From contig DATMDR010000046.1 in assembly GCA_035557635.1 (NCBI GenBank), positions 25,480-89,479 of the forward strand: 64,000 bases of DNA, written 5' to 3'. The stretch comes from VRUE01 sp035557635 (GTDB lineage Bacteria > Actinomycetota > Thermoleophilia > Solirubrobacterales > 70-9). The notes beneath the pieces were generated by a model. It had not been told where the DNA came from, did no database searches, and worked only from the letters and a program-made list of their open reading frames with translations. Position 1 is the stretch's first letter, and each line of letters opens with the position of its first letter. The translations under genes were made by a program, and so were the position numbers. Shown in pieces: positions 14,353 to 22,493 of the stretch.

Positions 14353-15090
14353 TCAGCCGCCCAGGGCAACCTCGCGGGCGCAGTTCTGCGCCGCCAGCTC
14401 CAGCTTGTCCTCGAGCGGCTCCAGCTCAGGACGCGTCCCATAGCGCCGCTCCAGCGCCAAGGCGATCAGGAGATCGGCGAGCCAGGCGTTCTTGGGCAGC
14501 AGCGGGCCGTGCAGATAGGTGCCGATCAAGTTGCCGCGCCGCACTCCCTCAGAGCCGTCCTTGCCGTTGTTGCCGAATCCCTTCACGACCCGCCCCAGGG
14601 GCTTTGCACTGGGGCCGAGATAGGTGCGACCCCCGTGATTCTCGAAGCCGGCGACGATCCGCGATTCGCCGCCGAGATCCGTCTCGATCGCGACGTTGCC
14701 GATCAGCCGCGCCCCCGGCTCGCGCACGGTCTCGAGATCGGCAAGTCCCAGCCCGGGCAGCGTCTCCGCCTTGATCTGGTAGCTGTGGCCGAGCAGCTGG
14801 TAGCCGCCGCAGACCGCGAGCACAACGGCGCCGTCGGCGATCGTCGCAGCGAGCGCGTCGCGCTTCGTCGCGACCATGTCGGCCGCCACGGCCCGCTGGT
14901 CACGATCCTGGCCTCCGCCGATGTAGAGGAGGTCGTGGGCGGCGGGATCGATCGCCTCTCCGGGGCCAACGGCGGAGTAGGAGAACTCGATCCCGCGCCA
15001 CTCGCAGCGGCGACGCAGGAGCAGGATGTTCCCCCGGTCCGCGTAGATGTTCATCTGCTCCGGGTAGAGGGCGAGCAGGCGCAGCTCCAT
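14353..15090 (-). CDS. gatD: Lipid II isoglutaminyl synthase subunit GatD (glutamine amidotransferase)
   Basis: A 245-residue class I glutamine amidotransferase of the CobB/CobQ-like type. The nucleophile is Cys94 in AVCGGYQLLG and the histidine is in GTYLHGPLL. With MurT it forms the complex that amidates the alpha-carboxyl of D-glutamate in lipid II, using ammonia released from glutamine. It is the last gene of a coupled set: its ATG shares a base with the TGA of the preceding methyltransferase. The length and the placement of motifs match GatD rather than cobyric acid synthase. Confidence 0.92.
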   Translation of the reverse strand: MELRLLALYPEQMNIYADRGNILLLRRRCEWRGIEFSYSAVGPGEAIDPAAHDLLYIGGGQDRDQRAVAADMVATKRDALAATIADGAVVLAVCGGYQLLGHSYQIKAETLPGLGLADLETVREPGARLIGNVAIETDLGGESRIVAGFENHGGRTYLGPSAKPLGRVVKGFGNNGKDGSEGVRRGNLIGTYLHGPLLPKNAWLADLLIALALERRYGTRPELEPLEDKLELAAQNCAREVALGG

Positions 15091-15800
15091 CAGGCCTCCT
15101 TCTCCAGCAAGACGACGGTCGAGCCGACGTGGTCGTCGGTGGCGTCTATCGCTTGCCGTCCCGCCTGCCGCAACCCGGCCGTCTCTGCCTCCGCCTCCAG
15201 GTCGTCGGCTGAGAGCAGGAGCAGGCGAACCTCGTCGACCTCCTCGCTCAGCTCACCCGCCGGCGAGACGGTCTGTCGCAGGCGGCTCACCGCGATCGCC
15301 CCGGCGTCGCGCCTGGCGCCGAGCGGCAGGCTGGAGTAGACCCAGCCGTCGACCTCCCGCGTGTCGGGGAGGGGATGGGCATCCTCGGCGACCTCGGGCA
15401 TCGACTCGACGATCGCAAGCGCCGCCCGCCCGCCACCGGCCAGGTGCGCGGCGACGCACCGCAGGCAGGCCACTCGCTCCTCGGCGCCGTCGAGGAGCTG
15501 CAGCAGTTGCATCGGGGCCAGCGCCAAGCCGAAGCCGTGCTCCAGCTCGAAGTCCCGTGCGTCCCCGGCAACCGCCTGCGCGGAGCCGGATGCGCGTTCG
15601 TTGAAAGCGGTGACCAGTTCGGCATCCAGGTCGAGGCCGGTGACCGAGTGCCCGCGCTTCGCCAGGCGCAGCGCGACGCGTCCCGTGCCGCAGCCGAGAT
15701 CGAGGATCCCACCGGCCGCCTCGCTCGCCAGCTCCTCCCACAGGGGCAGGTCGGCCGTGTAGCCGCCGCACTCGACGTCGTGCCAGACGACCGCGCTCAC
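15090..15800 (-). CDS. Class I SAM-dependent methyltransferase coupled to murT and gatD
   Basis: A 236-residue methyltransferase with motif I ILDLGCGTGRVALRLA near residue 30, motif II VTGLDLDAEL and the post-I acidic residue in AGDARDF. Its GTG start overlaps the murT stop by 4 nt (GTGA), and its TGA overlaps the gatD ATG by one base. It is therefore translationally coupled inside the MurT-GatD amidation operon. The substrate is unknown; the position suggests a cell-wall or lipid-intermediate substrate, but that is context only. The C-terminal half (LLLLSADDLEAEAETAGLR) resembles small-molecule methyltransferases. Confidence 0.88.
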   Translation of the reverse strand: MSAVVWHDVECGGYTADLPLWEELASEAAGGILDLGCGTGRVALRLAKRGHSVTGLDLDAELVTAFNERASGSAQAVAGDARDFELEHGFGLALAPMQLLQLLDGAEERVACLRCVAAHLAGGGRAALAIVESMPEVAEDAHPLPDTREVDGWVYSSLPLGARRDAGAIAVSRLRQTVSPAGELSEEVDEVRLLLLSADDLEAEAETAGLRQAGRQAIDATDDHVGSTVVLLEKEA

Positions 15801-17170
15801 CGCCAGAACTCCTCGGCGAGGCCGCGCGAGGACAGCCGCTTGCGCAGCTCCAGCAGCGCCGTGTAGGTCGGCAGGGCGAAGAGCCGCTGCGGCGTCCCCG
15901 CAACGGCCCGGTCCAGCGCTCGCTCGATCCCAGGCTCGACCTCGATTGCCTCGGTCGGCCAGCCCGCGTACTTGAGTCTCAGCGCCATCTCCGGTGCCCG
16001 CGTGCCGGCGCAGACGACGCGGCGGACGGCGCCCTCGAGCAGCTCGAAGTCGGCGTCCCAGATCCAGGAGACGTCGCGCCCGTCGGCGATGCCGTCGTTG
16101 AGCGCGATCCAGAGGTCGATGCCCTCGCCGCCGGCCTCGAGTCGCAGCGTGCGCAGCACCTCGTTCGCGCCGGCGGGGTTCTTGATCAGCAGGATCGAGA
16201 CCGGCTTGCGCGCGACCTCGATCGTCTCGACCCGGCCGAAGGCGGCGCGCATCTCGCCCAGCGCGGCCGCGATCGCCACCGGCTCCACGCCCAGCTCGAG
16301 GCAGGCCGTGACCGCGGCCAGCGCGTTGTAGACGTTGTAGAGGCCGGGCAGGGGCAGCTCCAGCCGCAGCGGTCCCTGCGGGGTGCGCAGCTCGACCAGG
16401 GAGCCGGCCATCCCGCGCAGCTCGACTCGCGTCGCGGCCACCTCGGGCGCCGGGCGCCGGGCGCCGCAGCTCTCGCAGGCGTAGTGGCCGAGATGGCCGA
16501 CGAAGGCGCGCTCGTAGGCGTAGGGATGGCCGCAGCGGCGACAGTGCTTGGCGTCGAAGGCATGCTGGAGCTCGGGCAGCGCCTGCGAGGGATCCTCGAG
16601 GCCGAAGTAGACGACGCCCGCACGCGGGCACCCGTCGGCGTCGCGGCCGAGGTCGGCAATCAACGGGTCGTCGGCGTTGAGCGCGAAGCGGGCGCTGCCG
16701 GCCTGCTCGGCGACGGTCGCAGCCCAGCCGTCGGCTATCGCCTCGATCTCGCCGTAGCGATCGAGCTGGTCGCGGAAGAGGTTGCCGAGGACGATCAGCG
16801 AGGGGTCGAGCTGCTCGGTCACCCGCGGCAGCCAGGCCTCGTCGACCTCGAAGAGGCCCTCATGGCCCCGCTGCTCGAGCAGGGCCGTGGCCACGCCCCA
16901 GGTCATGTTCGACCCGGCCCGGTTGTGCACCGGGGCTCGCCCTGCCGCGCCGAGAACGGCGGCGATCATCGCGGCGGTAGTCGTCTTGCCGTTGGTGGCG
17001 CTGACGATCGTCGTGCCGCGGTCGAGGCCGGCGCCGAGCCGCGAGATCGCGTCGGGAGCGAGGCGCAGCAGCACGCGGCCGGGGAGGGTGGTGCCGCCGC
17101 CGCGACCGCTGGCCCGGCTGGTGGCGCCGAGAGCGCGTGCCAGCGCAACCTTCGCCCCGAAGGCGCTCAA
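15797..17170 (-). CDS. murT: Lipid II isoglutaminyl synthase subunit MurT
   Basis: A 457-residue Mur-ligase-like protein. It has the ATP-binding SATNGKTTTAAMI (residues 57-69), the Mur middle domain with an inserted four-cysteine zinc ribbon (CRRCGHPY...CESCG near residues 210-240), and the C-terminal DUF1727 domain with LLIKNPAGANEVLRTL. It activates the D-Glu carboxyl of lipid II with ATP, and GatD supplies ammonia. The start is TTG at 17170, overlapping the stop of the upstream lipid kinase gene (TTGA). The order lipid kinase-murT-methyltransferase-gatD with overlaps throughout indicates one operon. Confidence 0.93.
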   Translation of the reverse strand: MSAFGAKVALARALGATSRASGRGGGTTLPGRVLLRLAPDAISRLGAGLDRGTTIVSATNGKTTTAAMIAAVLGAAGRAPVHNRAGSNMTWGVATALLEQRGHEGLFEVDEAWLPRVTEQLDPSLIVLGNLFRDQLDRYGEIEAIADGWAATVAEQAGSARFALNADDPLIADLGRDADGCPRAGVVYFGLEDPSQALPELQHAFDAKHCRRCGHPYAYERAFVGHLGHYACESCGARRPAPEVAATRVELRGMAGSLVELRTPQGPLRLELPLPGLYNVYNALAAVTACLELGVEPVAIAAALGEMRAAFGRVETIEVARKPVSILLIKNPAGANEVLRTLRLEAGGEGIDLWIALNDGIADGRDVSWIWDADFELLEGAVRRVVCAGTRAPEMALRLKYAGWPTEAIEVEPGIERALDRAVAGTPQRLFALPTYTALLELRKRLSSRGLAEEFWR

Positions 17171-18054
17171 GGCGGCGGGACGAGCAGGTCCAGGGCGCGC
17201 GGCAGCACGCGCAGCGAGACGGGCAGGTCGGTGAGGTGCTCGCCGTCCGCGTAGACCGGCAGCGGCCGGCTTGCGCTCAGCTCCAGGCGGGACGCGCGGA
17301 AGACGCGGACCTCGTCCTCCTCGACGTGCGTCCCCTTGAACACCTTCGGCAGGTTACCCGCGAAGCGCAGCTTGGAGACCGCGCCGACGGCGATAACGTC
17401 GAACTCGCCATCATCGAGCTCGGCGTCCGGGGCGATGAACATGCCGCCGCCGAAGGCCTTGTTGTTGGCGACGGAGATCGAGTACCCGGTGAGGCGCTCT
17501 CGTTCCTCGCCGACCTGCAGGGTGAAGCGCACCGGCTTCCAGCCGATCAGGGTGCGCAGCGCCGCGTAGGCGTAGACCAGGTTGCCGCGCAGGACGCTGG
17601 TCTCGTTGGCGAGCTTGTTGGCTTCGGAGTCGAAGCCGACGCTGACGATGCCGAGGAAGCGCCGGCCATTGGCCTCGCCGACATCGATCCGGCGCGTGTG
17701 TCCGGCGGCGAGGACCTCGACCGCGCCCTCCGGGTCGTCTGGGATGCCGAGCACCCGCGCCAGGTCGTTGCCGCGGCCGCCGGGGACGATGCCGAGCGGC
17801 GTCTCTCCACCGGCCAGTGCTCCACCGACGGCGCCGACCAGCCCGTCGCCGCCCATCACCACCGGCACCTCGCCCAGGTCGGCGGCCGCCAGCGCCCGCT
17901 CGACTCCGTCCTCGAGGCCGCCGGTCAGCTCGACGCGGAAGGCGATCCGCCGTGCGTCCAGCGCCTGCTCCACCCGCGGCAGCAGCTTCCGCGTGCGGCC
18001 GTGCGCAGAGGCAGGGTTGACCAACAGTGCCAGCGGCATTTCCTCGATCGCCAT
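17167..18054 (-). CDS. Diacylglycerol kinase family lipid kinase
   Basis: A 295-residue member of the DAGK/sphingosine kinase/YegS superfamily. It starts with LALLVNPASAHGR, has the nucleotide-binding GGDGLVGAVG near residue 68 (GGDGT in most members), TPLGIVPGGRGNDLAR, and the C-terminal acceptor block YADGEHL. These enzymes phosphorylate lipids such as diacylglycerol, recycling it to phosphatidate. ATG 18054 is chosen because the family begins right there. The stop overlaps the murT TTG. Recycled undecaprenol or diacylglycerol would link it to cell-wall synthesis, but the substrate is not readable. Confidence 0.88.
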   Translation of the reverse strand: MAIEEMPLALLVNPASAHGRTRKLLPRVEQALDARRIAFRVELTGGLEDGVERALAAADLGEVPVVMGGDGLVGAVGGALAGGETPLGIVPGGRGNDLARVLGIPDDPEGAVEVLAAGHTRRIDVGEANGRRFLGIVSVGFDSEANKLANETSVLRGNLVYAYAALRTLIGWKPVRFTLQVGEERERLTGYSISVANNKAFGGGMFIAPDAELDDGEFDVIAVGAVSKLRFAGNLPKVFKGTHVEEDEVRVFRASRLELSASRPLPVYADGEHLTDLPVSLRVLPRALDLLVPPP

Positions 18055-18085
18055 CGGGTCGCGAAGCCTAGATGGCGCGGCCCGC

Positions 18086-18736
18086 TCAGCCGGTAGCGGT
18101 GAGGCGGCCGACATAAAAAGTTCCAGCACCCGCCTCGCCGATCTCGACCGGCTCGATCCCATACTGGAGGAACTTCCAGCGCAGCAGGGCCGGGCGCGTG
18201 TAGAAGGGCGTCTGCTCGCCCCAGCTGGAGGCGACCACGGCGTGCCCGCCCGGACGCAGGACCCGGGCGATCTCGGCGAAGAAGGGCGGCATGTTGAGCT
18301 GGGCGACGAGGTCGAACGACTCGTCCGGGAAGGGGAGGTCGGCGGCATCGCCCTGCTTGAAGGCGATCCGGCCCTCGGGGTCGAGGCCGACCTTGGCGAC
18401 GGCGGCGCGAATCATCTCCTCGGAGAGGTCGACGCCGCGCACCCGGGCCTGGGGGAACTCGCGGGCGAGGAACAGAGCATCCTCACCCGTCCCGCAGCCG
18501 ACGTCGAGGACGCGTTCGGGGGCGCGATCGACGTGGAGGACGGCAGCCGCCAGGGGCGCCAGGTGCTCGACTCCGCCGGCGCCGGTGCGCTCGTCCCAGC
18601 CGCTTGCCCGTTCCGAGAAGAAGCGACGGGTCGGGTTCCTCAGCAGGGGCCATAGCCACGGGGCGCGAGCGACCAGGCCATTGATCGCGCGCCCGGCGAC
18701 GCGATTGAGCGAAGAGGTCGAGTGGGGGAGGGCCAC
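18086..18736 (-). CDS. Class I SAM-dependent methyltransferase (UbiE-like)
   Basis: A 216-residue methyltransferase with motif I VLDVGCGTGEDALFLA near residue 76, an acidic loop VRGVDLSEEM, DAADLPFPDESFDLV and ARVLRPGGHAVVAS. The hydrophobic N-terminal stretch (LVARAPWLWPLL) could sit at the membrane surface. The pattern is that of Methyltransf_11/UbiE proteins acting on small lipophilic substrates. It starts at GTG and is divergent from the PPIase gene. It is separated from the lipid kinase gene by only 31 nt on the same strand, so it may head that operon. Confidence 0.85.
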   Translation of the reverse strand: MALPHSTSSLNRVAGRAINGLVARAPWLWPLLRNPTRRFFSERASGWDERTGAGGVEHLAPLAAAVLHVDRAPERVLDVGCGTGEDALFLAREFPQARVRGVDLSEEMIRAAVAKVGLDPEGRIAFKQGDAADLPFPDESFDLVAQLNMPPFFAEIARVLRPGGHAVVASSWGEQTPFYTRPALLRWKFLQYGIEPVEIGEAGAGTFYVGRLTATG

Positions 18737-18768
18737 GCGCCGATGATTGCAACCGGGGCGCGGTCGTC

Positions 18769-18774
18769 TAGGCT
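18769..18774 (+). promoter_or_regulatory. Putative promoter of the PPIase gene
   Basis: TAGGCT lies 9 nt before the ATG at 18784, and TTGCAA sits 16 nt upstream of it as a plausible -35. This is one of the more complete promoters in the window. Confidence 0.45.
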
Positions 18775-18783
18775 TTCGCCGCG

Positions 18784-19461
18784 ATGGAGGAGACGCCGGA
18801 CCGCCGCTGGATCATTCTCGCCGCCTTCGCCCTGGTTGCGGCCGGGGTCGTCGCGGCAATCCTGATCGGGCGCAGCGGCGGTGACGATGACGAGCCGACG
18901 GCCGCGAGCGCCGACGGCTGCGAGCAGATCGAGGCGCCGCAGCCGAAGCAGGTCAGCTTCAAAGCACCGAAGCAGGTCTTGGCGAAAGGCGAGGAAGCGA
19001 CCGTCGTCGTCGAGACCAGCTGCGGAAGCTTCGAGATCGAGCTCGACACCGAGCGCGCCCCGAAAACGGCCAACTCCTTCGCCTTTCTCGCCGAGGAAGG
19101 CGTCTACGACGAGACCATCTTCCACAGGGTGGTGCCGGGCTTCGTGATCCAGGGCGGCGACCCGGAAGGGACCGGCACCGGCGGGCCCGGTTACAGCGTC
19201 GACGAGGAGCCGCCGGGCAACCTCGCCTACACCAAAGGCGTGGTGGCGATGGCGAAGAGCGCGGCCGATCCGCCCGGGCGCTCGGCGAGCCAGTTCTACG
19301 TCGTCACCGGTGCCGACGCGGGGCTGCCGCCCGAATACGCGCTGGTCGGCAAGGTCAGCCAGGGCTTCGACACCGTCGCCCGCATCGACGCGCTGGGCAC
19401 GCCGGAAGAAAAACCGAAACAGACGGTCGTGCTCGAGAAAGCCACTGTCGAGCGGGGCTAG
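18784..19461 (+). CDS. Membrane-anchored cyclophilin-type peptidyl-prolyl isomerase
   Basis: A 225-residue protein. It has a short charged N-terminus, one membrane segment (about residues 10-28), an acidic linker (GGDDDEPT), then a cyclophilin domain from about residue 75 with TANSFAFLAEEGVYD, IFHRVVPGFVIQGGDP and SASQFYVVTG. It is expected to face the outside and speed proline isomerisation in exported proteins. The active-site Arg (FHRVV) is present; the usual catalytic Trp region is shortened, as in most bacterial PpiA/B. It heads a run of plus-strand genes for redox and protein folding. Confidence 0.9.
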   Translation: MEETPDRRWIILAAFALVAAGVVAAILIGRSGGDDDEPTAASADGCEQIEAPQPKQVSFKAPKQVLAKGEEATVVVETSCGSFEIELDTERAPKTANSFAFLAEEGVYDETIFHRVVPGFVIQGGDPEGTGTGGPGYSVDEEPPGNLAYTKGVVAMAKSAADPPGRSASQFYVVTGADAGLPPEYALVGKVSQGFDTVARIDALGTPEEKPKQTVVLEKATVERG

Positions 19462-19468
19462 CCTGCTC

Positions 19469-19474
19469 TAGCCT
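19469..19474 (+). promoter_or_regulatory. Putative -10 element of the peroxiredoxin gene
   Basis: TAGCCT lies 6 nt before the ATG at 19481, with TGTCGA 17 nt upstream as a weak -35. No Shine-Dalgarno is seen. Confidence 0.4.
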
Positions 19475-19480
19475 GGCCCA

Positions 19481-19981
19481 ATGGCCAAGATCGACGTAGG
19501 AGACGCCGCGCCCGAGTTCGAGCTGCCGGGCACGGGGGGCAAGACGTACAGCCTCGCCGAGCACCGCGGCGGCAACCTCGTACTCGCCTTCTATCCCGGC
19601 GACGCGACCGCGGTCTGCACCAAGCAGTTCTGCTCCTACCGCGACCAAGGCGACCGGCTCGACCGGCTCGACGCGGAGGTGCTGGGCATCTCGCCGCAAT
19701 CGGTCGACTCCCACGAGCACTGGGCGCAGGAGCGGGAACTGAACGTCCCCTTGCTCGCGGACGAGGACCTGGCCGTTAGCAAGAGCTACGGGGTGACAGG
19801 TTGGGTCGGTCCGTTCGCCAAGCTCACGGGGTTGAAGGACGCGCCTGGCGGTCGCTACGTGCAGCGCGCGATCTTCGTCATCGACGGCGAGGGGGTCGTC
19901 CGCCACCGCCACGTATCGCGCACCGGCAGCACCTTCCAGACGGTCGGCGATCTCGAGCGGGCGGTCGGCGCGCTCGGATGA
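19481..19981 (+). CDS. Peroxiredoxin, BCP/PrxQ type
   Basis: A 166-residue thiol peroxidase that reduces hydrogen and organic peroxides. The peroxidatic cysteine is Cys46 in DATAVCTKQFC and the resolving cysteine is Cys51, five residues later, the PrxQ alpha-2 arrangement. The fold blocks LAFYPGD and VLGISPQS are present. Its stop TGA overlaps the ATG of the following hydrolase, so the two are translationally coupled. A cytoplasmic location is expected, as there is no signal. Confidence 0.92.
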   Translation: MAKIDVGDAAPEFELPGTGGKTYSLAEHRGGNLVLAFYPGDATAVCTKQFCSYRDQGDRLDRLDAEVLGISPQSVDSHEHWAQERELNVPLLADEDLAVSKSYGVTGWVGPFAKLTGLKDAPGGRYVQRAIFVIDGEGVVRHRHVSRTGSTFQTVGDLERAVGALG

Positions 19982-20826
19982 CGCCAGCCGAGCCGGTCCC
20001 GTTCACGGCCGGCGACGGTCTCGCGATCAAGGGCGAGACGGCGGGGGAGGGGCCGCCGATCGTCCTTTGCCACGGCCTGACGGCGACCCGCGACTCCGTC
20101 GTGCACGGGTCGCGGGCGCTGGAGCGCGCCGGCTACAGGCAGGTCTCCTACGACGCCCGCGGTCACGGCGAGTCCGATCCCGCTCCCGCCGGCGAGGGTT
20201 ATGGATACCCGGAGCTGGCCGGCGACCTGGAGTCGGTCGTGGCCGCTGAGGTGGGGGAGGAGCCGTTCGTCCTCGTCGGCAGCTCGATGGGTGCCCATAC
20301 CGCCGTCGCCTTTTCCCTGCACAGCCCGGAGCGACTCGCCGGCCTGGTCCTGATCGGACCGGTCTATCGCGGCGCGATCGACGAAGCGGAGCTGGCGTAC
20401 TGGGACGGTCTCGCGACGGCGCTGGAGACCGGCGGGGTGGACGGCTTCGTCGAGTACATCGACCGGTTTCAGGCGGCGGACCCGGCCTGGCGTGAGTCGA
20501 TCCTGCGCTTCACCCGTGAGCGGATGCTGCGGCACCGCCATCTCGATGCGGTGGCCGAGGCTTTGCGCCAGGTCGCGCGTTCGCAGCCGTTCGGCGAGAT
20601 GGCGGAGCTGGAGTCGGTGCAGGCGCCGGCGCTGGTGGTCGCCAGCCACGACGACGCCGACCTCGGCCACCCGCGCGCCGTCGCCGAGGCCTACGCGGAG
20701 CGCCTGCCGCTGGCGCGGCTGGTTGGCGAGAGCGAGGGGGAGTCGCCGCTCGCCTGGCAGGGTGGCAGGCTCTCACGCGAGATAGCGGCGTTCAGCGCGC
20801 CGCTTACGGGGCGCAGCGAGCGCTAG
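19978..20826 (+). CDS. Alpha/beta-fold hydrolase
   Basis: A 282-residue hydrolase. The oxyanion block IVLCHGLTATRDS is near residue 28, YDARGHGESDP near 58, and the nucleophile elbow GSSMGAH has Ser103. Later blocks (VVASHDDAD, with an Asp) fit the usual Ser-Asp-His triad, though the catalytic His is not obvious at the C-terminus. The substrate is unknown. The ATG overlaps the peroxiredoxin stop (ATGA), so it is made together with PrxQ. Confidence 0.85.
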   Translation: MTPAEPVPFTAGDGLAIKGETAGEGPPIVLCHGLTATRDSVVHGSRALERAGYRQVSYDARGHGESDPAPAGEGYGYPELAGDLESVVAAEVGEEPFVLVGSSMGAHTAVAFSLHSPERLAGLVLIGPVYRGAIDEAELAYWDGLATALETGGVDGFVEYIDRFQAADPAWRESILRFTRERMLRHRHLDAVAEALRQVARSQPFGEMAELESVQAPALVVASHDDADLGHPRAVAEAYAERLPLARLVGESEGESPLAWQGGRLSREIAAFSAPLTGRSER

Positions 20827-20829
20827 CCT
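20824..20829 (+). promoter_or_regulatory. Putative -10 element of the PRC-like gene
   Basis: TAGCCT overlaps the hydrolase stop codon and lies 8 nt before the ATG at 20838. Confidence 0.4.
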
Positions 20830-20837
20830 TCCCGGCG

Positions 20838-21176
20838 ATGATCGATATCGGCCCTGGTGTCCACTACTCGGCGGTACAGCCCGGCACGCCCGTCTACAGC
20901 GACGACGAGGTGGAGGTCGGCGTTGTCGAGGTGGTCCTCGACAACTACGAGGAGCACATCTTCGACGGTGTGGTCTTCAAGGATCTCGAGGGCGTGCAGC
21001 GCTTTGCCGACGCCCCCGAGGTCGCCCGGACCGCCGAGCGCGGCGTCGTCCTCGCGATCAGCGCCGAGGAGGCGAAGCGCCTCGGGCCCCCCGAGGAGGG
21101 TCACGCCAAGTTCAAGCCCAACCGGCGCGCCGGTCGTCTCAGCCGCTTCTTCGGCACCGGCTGGAAACGGCACTGA
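20838..21176 (+). CDS. Small PRC-barrel-like protein of unknown function
   Basis: A 112-residue soluble protein. Residues 15-50 (GTPVYSDDEVEVGVVEVVLD followed by a DNYEEHIFDG turn) resemble a PRC-barrel-like beta domain, a fold found in photosynthetic reaction centre subunit H and RimM. The C-terminal 25 residues are strongly basic (KFKPNRRAGRLSRFF), which suggests contact with nucleic acid or membrane. I cannot assign a function. The start is supported by a TAGCCT hexamer 8 nt upstream. Confidence 0.7.
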   Translation: MIDIGPGVHYSAVQPGTPVYSDDEVEVGVVEVVLDNYEEHIFDGVVFKDLEGVQRFADAPEVARTAERGVVLAISAEEAKRLGPPEEGHAKFKPNRRAGRLSRFFGTGWKRH

Positions 21177-21215
21177 GCGAAGTCCCTGCTTTAGCCGGGG
21201 CACAGGCGGACCCCG

Positions 21216-21221
21216 TAGTCT
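21216..21221 (+). promoter_or_regulatory. Putative -10 element of the VKOR gene
   Basis: TAGTCT lies 8 nt before the ATG at 21230, the same spacing as at several other genes here. Confidence 0.4.
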
Positions 21222-21229
21222 CCCGCCGC

Positions 21230-21658
21230 ATGTCTCTGGCAGAGGGAAGGCTCCGGGCGATCGCTGTCTTCGTCGCGACGCTCGGCATCGCCGTCGCCAC
21301 CTACATCGCGGTCGCCGAGGCCGACGGCGGCGCCCCCGCCTGCTTCGCCGGGGGTGGCGGTTGCGAGGCGGTCGCGGAAAGCTCCCACTCGGAGCTGGCC
21401 GGGATCAACGTCGCGGTGCTCGGCATCCTCGGCTACCTGCTGCTGCTCGGTGCGGCGCTGCTGCGGGGGGACGGTGCGCGGCTGGTCGGCTTCGCCCTGG
21501 CGCTGGTCGGCTTTGGCTACAGCGTCTACCTGACCTGGCTGGAGCTGTTCGTGATCGACGCGATCTGCCAGTGGTGCGTCGCCAGCGCGATCCTGATGAC
21601 GGTGCTCTTCGCCGTCAACGCGGTCCGCATGCTCCGTTACGTTGGGACGCCTCGATGA
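21230..21658 (+). CDS. Vitamin K epoxide reductase (VKOR) family protein
   Basis: A 142-residue integral membrane protein with four hydrophobic helices. The loop cysteines are in CFAGGGGCEAV (about residues 39-46) and the active-site CxxC is in ICQWCVASAI near residue 107, the bacterial VKOR pattern. In actinobacteria VKOR replaces DsbB: it reoxidises a DsbA-like partner and passes electrons to menaquinone. The DsbA-like gene follows 64 nt downstream, separated by the R59 repeat, whose first three bases are this gene's TGA stop. That context makes the role in extracytoplasmic disulfide formation very likely. Confidence 0.93.
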   Translation: MSLAEGRLRAIAVFVATLGIAVATYIAVAEADGGAPACFAGGGGCEAVAESSHSELAGINVAVLGILGYLLLLGAALLRGDGARLVGFALALVGFGYSVYLTWLELFVIDAICQWCVASAILMTVLFAVNAVRMLRYVGTPR

Positions 21659-21714
21659 GCGCGGAGCGAGCAAGCGTGCATATCTGGTTCTTCGCGCCGC
21701 GAGAGAAGCGCGAA
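21656..21714 (+). repeat. R59 repeat, copy 2
   Basis: A 59-nt repeat differing from 6184-6242 at two positions. It begins at the VKOR stop codon and ends 8 nt before the DsbA-like ATG. The DsbA gene's own first bases (ATGAGCGCGGAGCG) repeat the beginning of R59. The TTCGCGC/GCGCGAA stem is preserved, and the frame through the repeat is again open into the downstream gene. Confidence 0.8.
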
Positions 21715-21722
21715 TCTGTGTC

Positions 21723-22448
21723 ATGAGCGCGGAGCGCAGCCAGGCCGAGCAGGAGCGCCGCCGCCGCGTCGTGCAGCTGGGCAGCGCCGCCGCCTTCCTG
21801 GCGATCGTCGTCATCGCGGTGCTGATCGTGATCGGCCAGAGCCAGACCGACGGCGGCGACACCAGCCTCGAGGGAGCCGACGTGGTCGGCCAGGAGCTCG
21901 CCGGGATTCCGCAGGACGAGCTGGTGCTCGGCGATCCGGGCGCTCCCGTGACGCTAGTCGAGTTCGGTGACCTCCAGTGCCCGGTCTGCAAGGGCTATGC
22001 CGAAGAAGTCATCCCCGACGTGATCGACTCCAAGGTGCGCAGCGGCGCGGCCAAGATCGAGTTCCGCAACTTCACGATCATCAGCGAGGAATCGGTTCCC
22101 GCCGCTGCCGCAGCCATGGCCGCCGGCAAACAGGGCCGTGGCTGGAACTTCGTCGAGCTCTTCTACCGAAACCAGGGGATTGAGCGATCCGGCTACGTCA
22201 CCGACGAGTTCCTCACCGAGATCGCCCGCGGCGCGGGCGTCCCCGATATCGCCAAGTGGAAAGCCGACCGGGAAAGTCGCCGCGTCCTGTCCGAAGTCTC
22301 AGCCGAGACGGCAGAAGCCGAACAGCTCGGCCTCGGCGGCACGCCATCGTTCGCGATGGAAGGGCCGGGCACGAGAGGGCTCGAACCCCTGGGCACGCTG
22401 GGCTCAGCCGGCGAAATCGAAGCGGCGATCGAAGCCGCTCTCGGCTGA
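21723..22448 (+). CDS. Membrane-anchored DsbA-like thiol oxidoreductase
   Basis: A 241-residue protein. A basic cytoplasmic leader (QEQERRRRV type) is followed by one transmembrane helix (about residues 18-38), then an extracytoplasmic thioredoxin-fold domain. The active site CPVC is near residue 85 in LVEFGDLQCPVCKGYAEE, and the cis-Pro loop is in LGGTPSFAMEG. This is the DsbA/BdbD type of actinobacteria, expected to introduce disulfides into exported proteins and to be reoxidised by the adjacent VKOR. ATG 21723 is chosen because the basic leader begins there; the frame is open further upstream through R59. Confidence 0.92.
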   Translation: MSAERSQAEQERRRRVVQLGSAAAFLAIVVIAVLIVIGQSQTDGGDTSLEGADVVGQELAGIPQDELVLGDPGAPVTLVEFGDLQCPVCKGYAEEVIPDVIDSKVRSGAAKIEFRNFTIISEESVPAAAAAMAAGKQGRGWNFVELFYRNQGIERSGYVTDEFLTEIARGAGVPDIAKWKADRESRRVLSEVSAETAEAEQLGLGGTPSFAMEGPGTRGLEPLGTLGSAGEIEAAIEAALG

Positions 22449-22493
22449 GTTCACATAACCACCATTATCGTGCGTTGGATCGGCGATCTGCCG

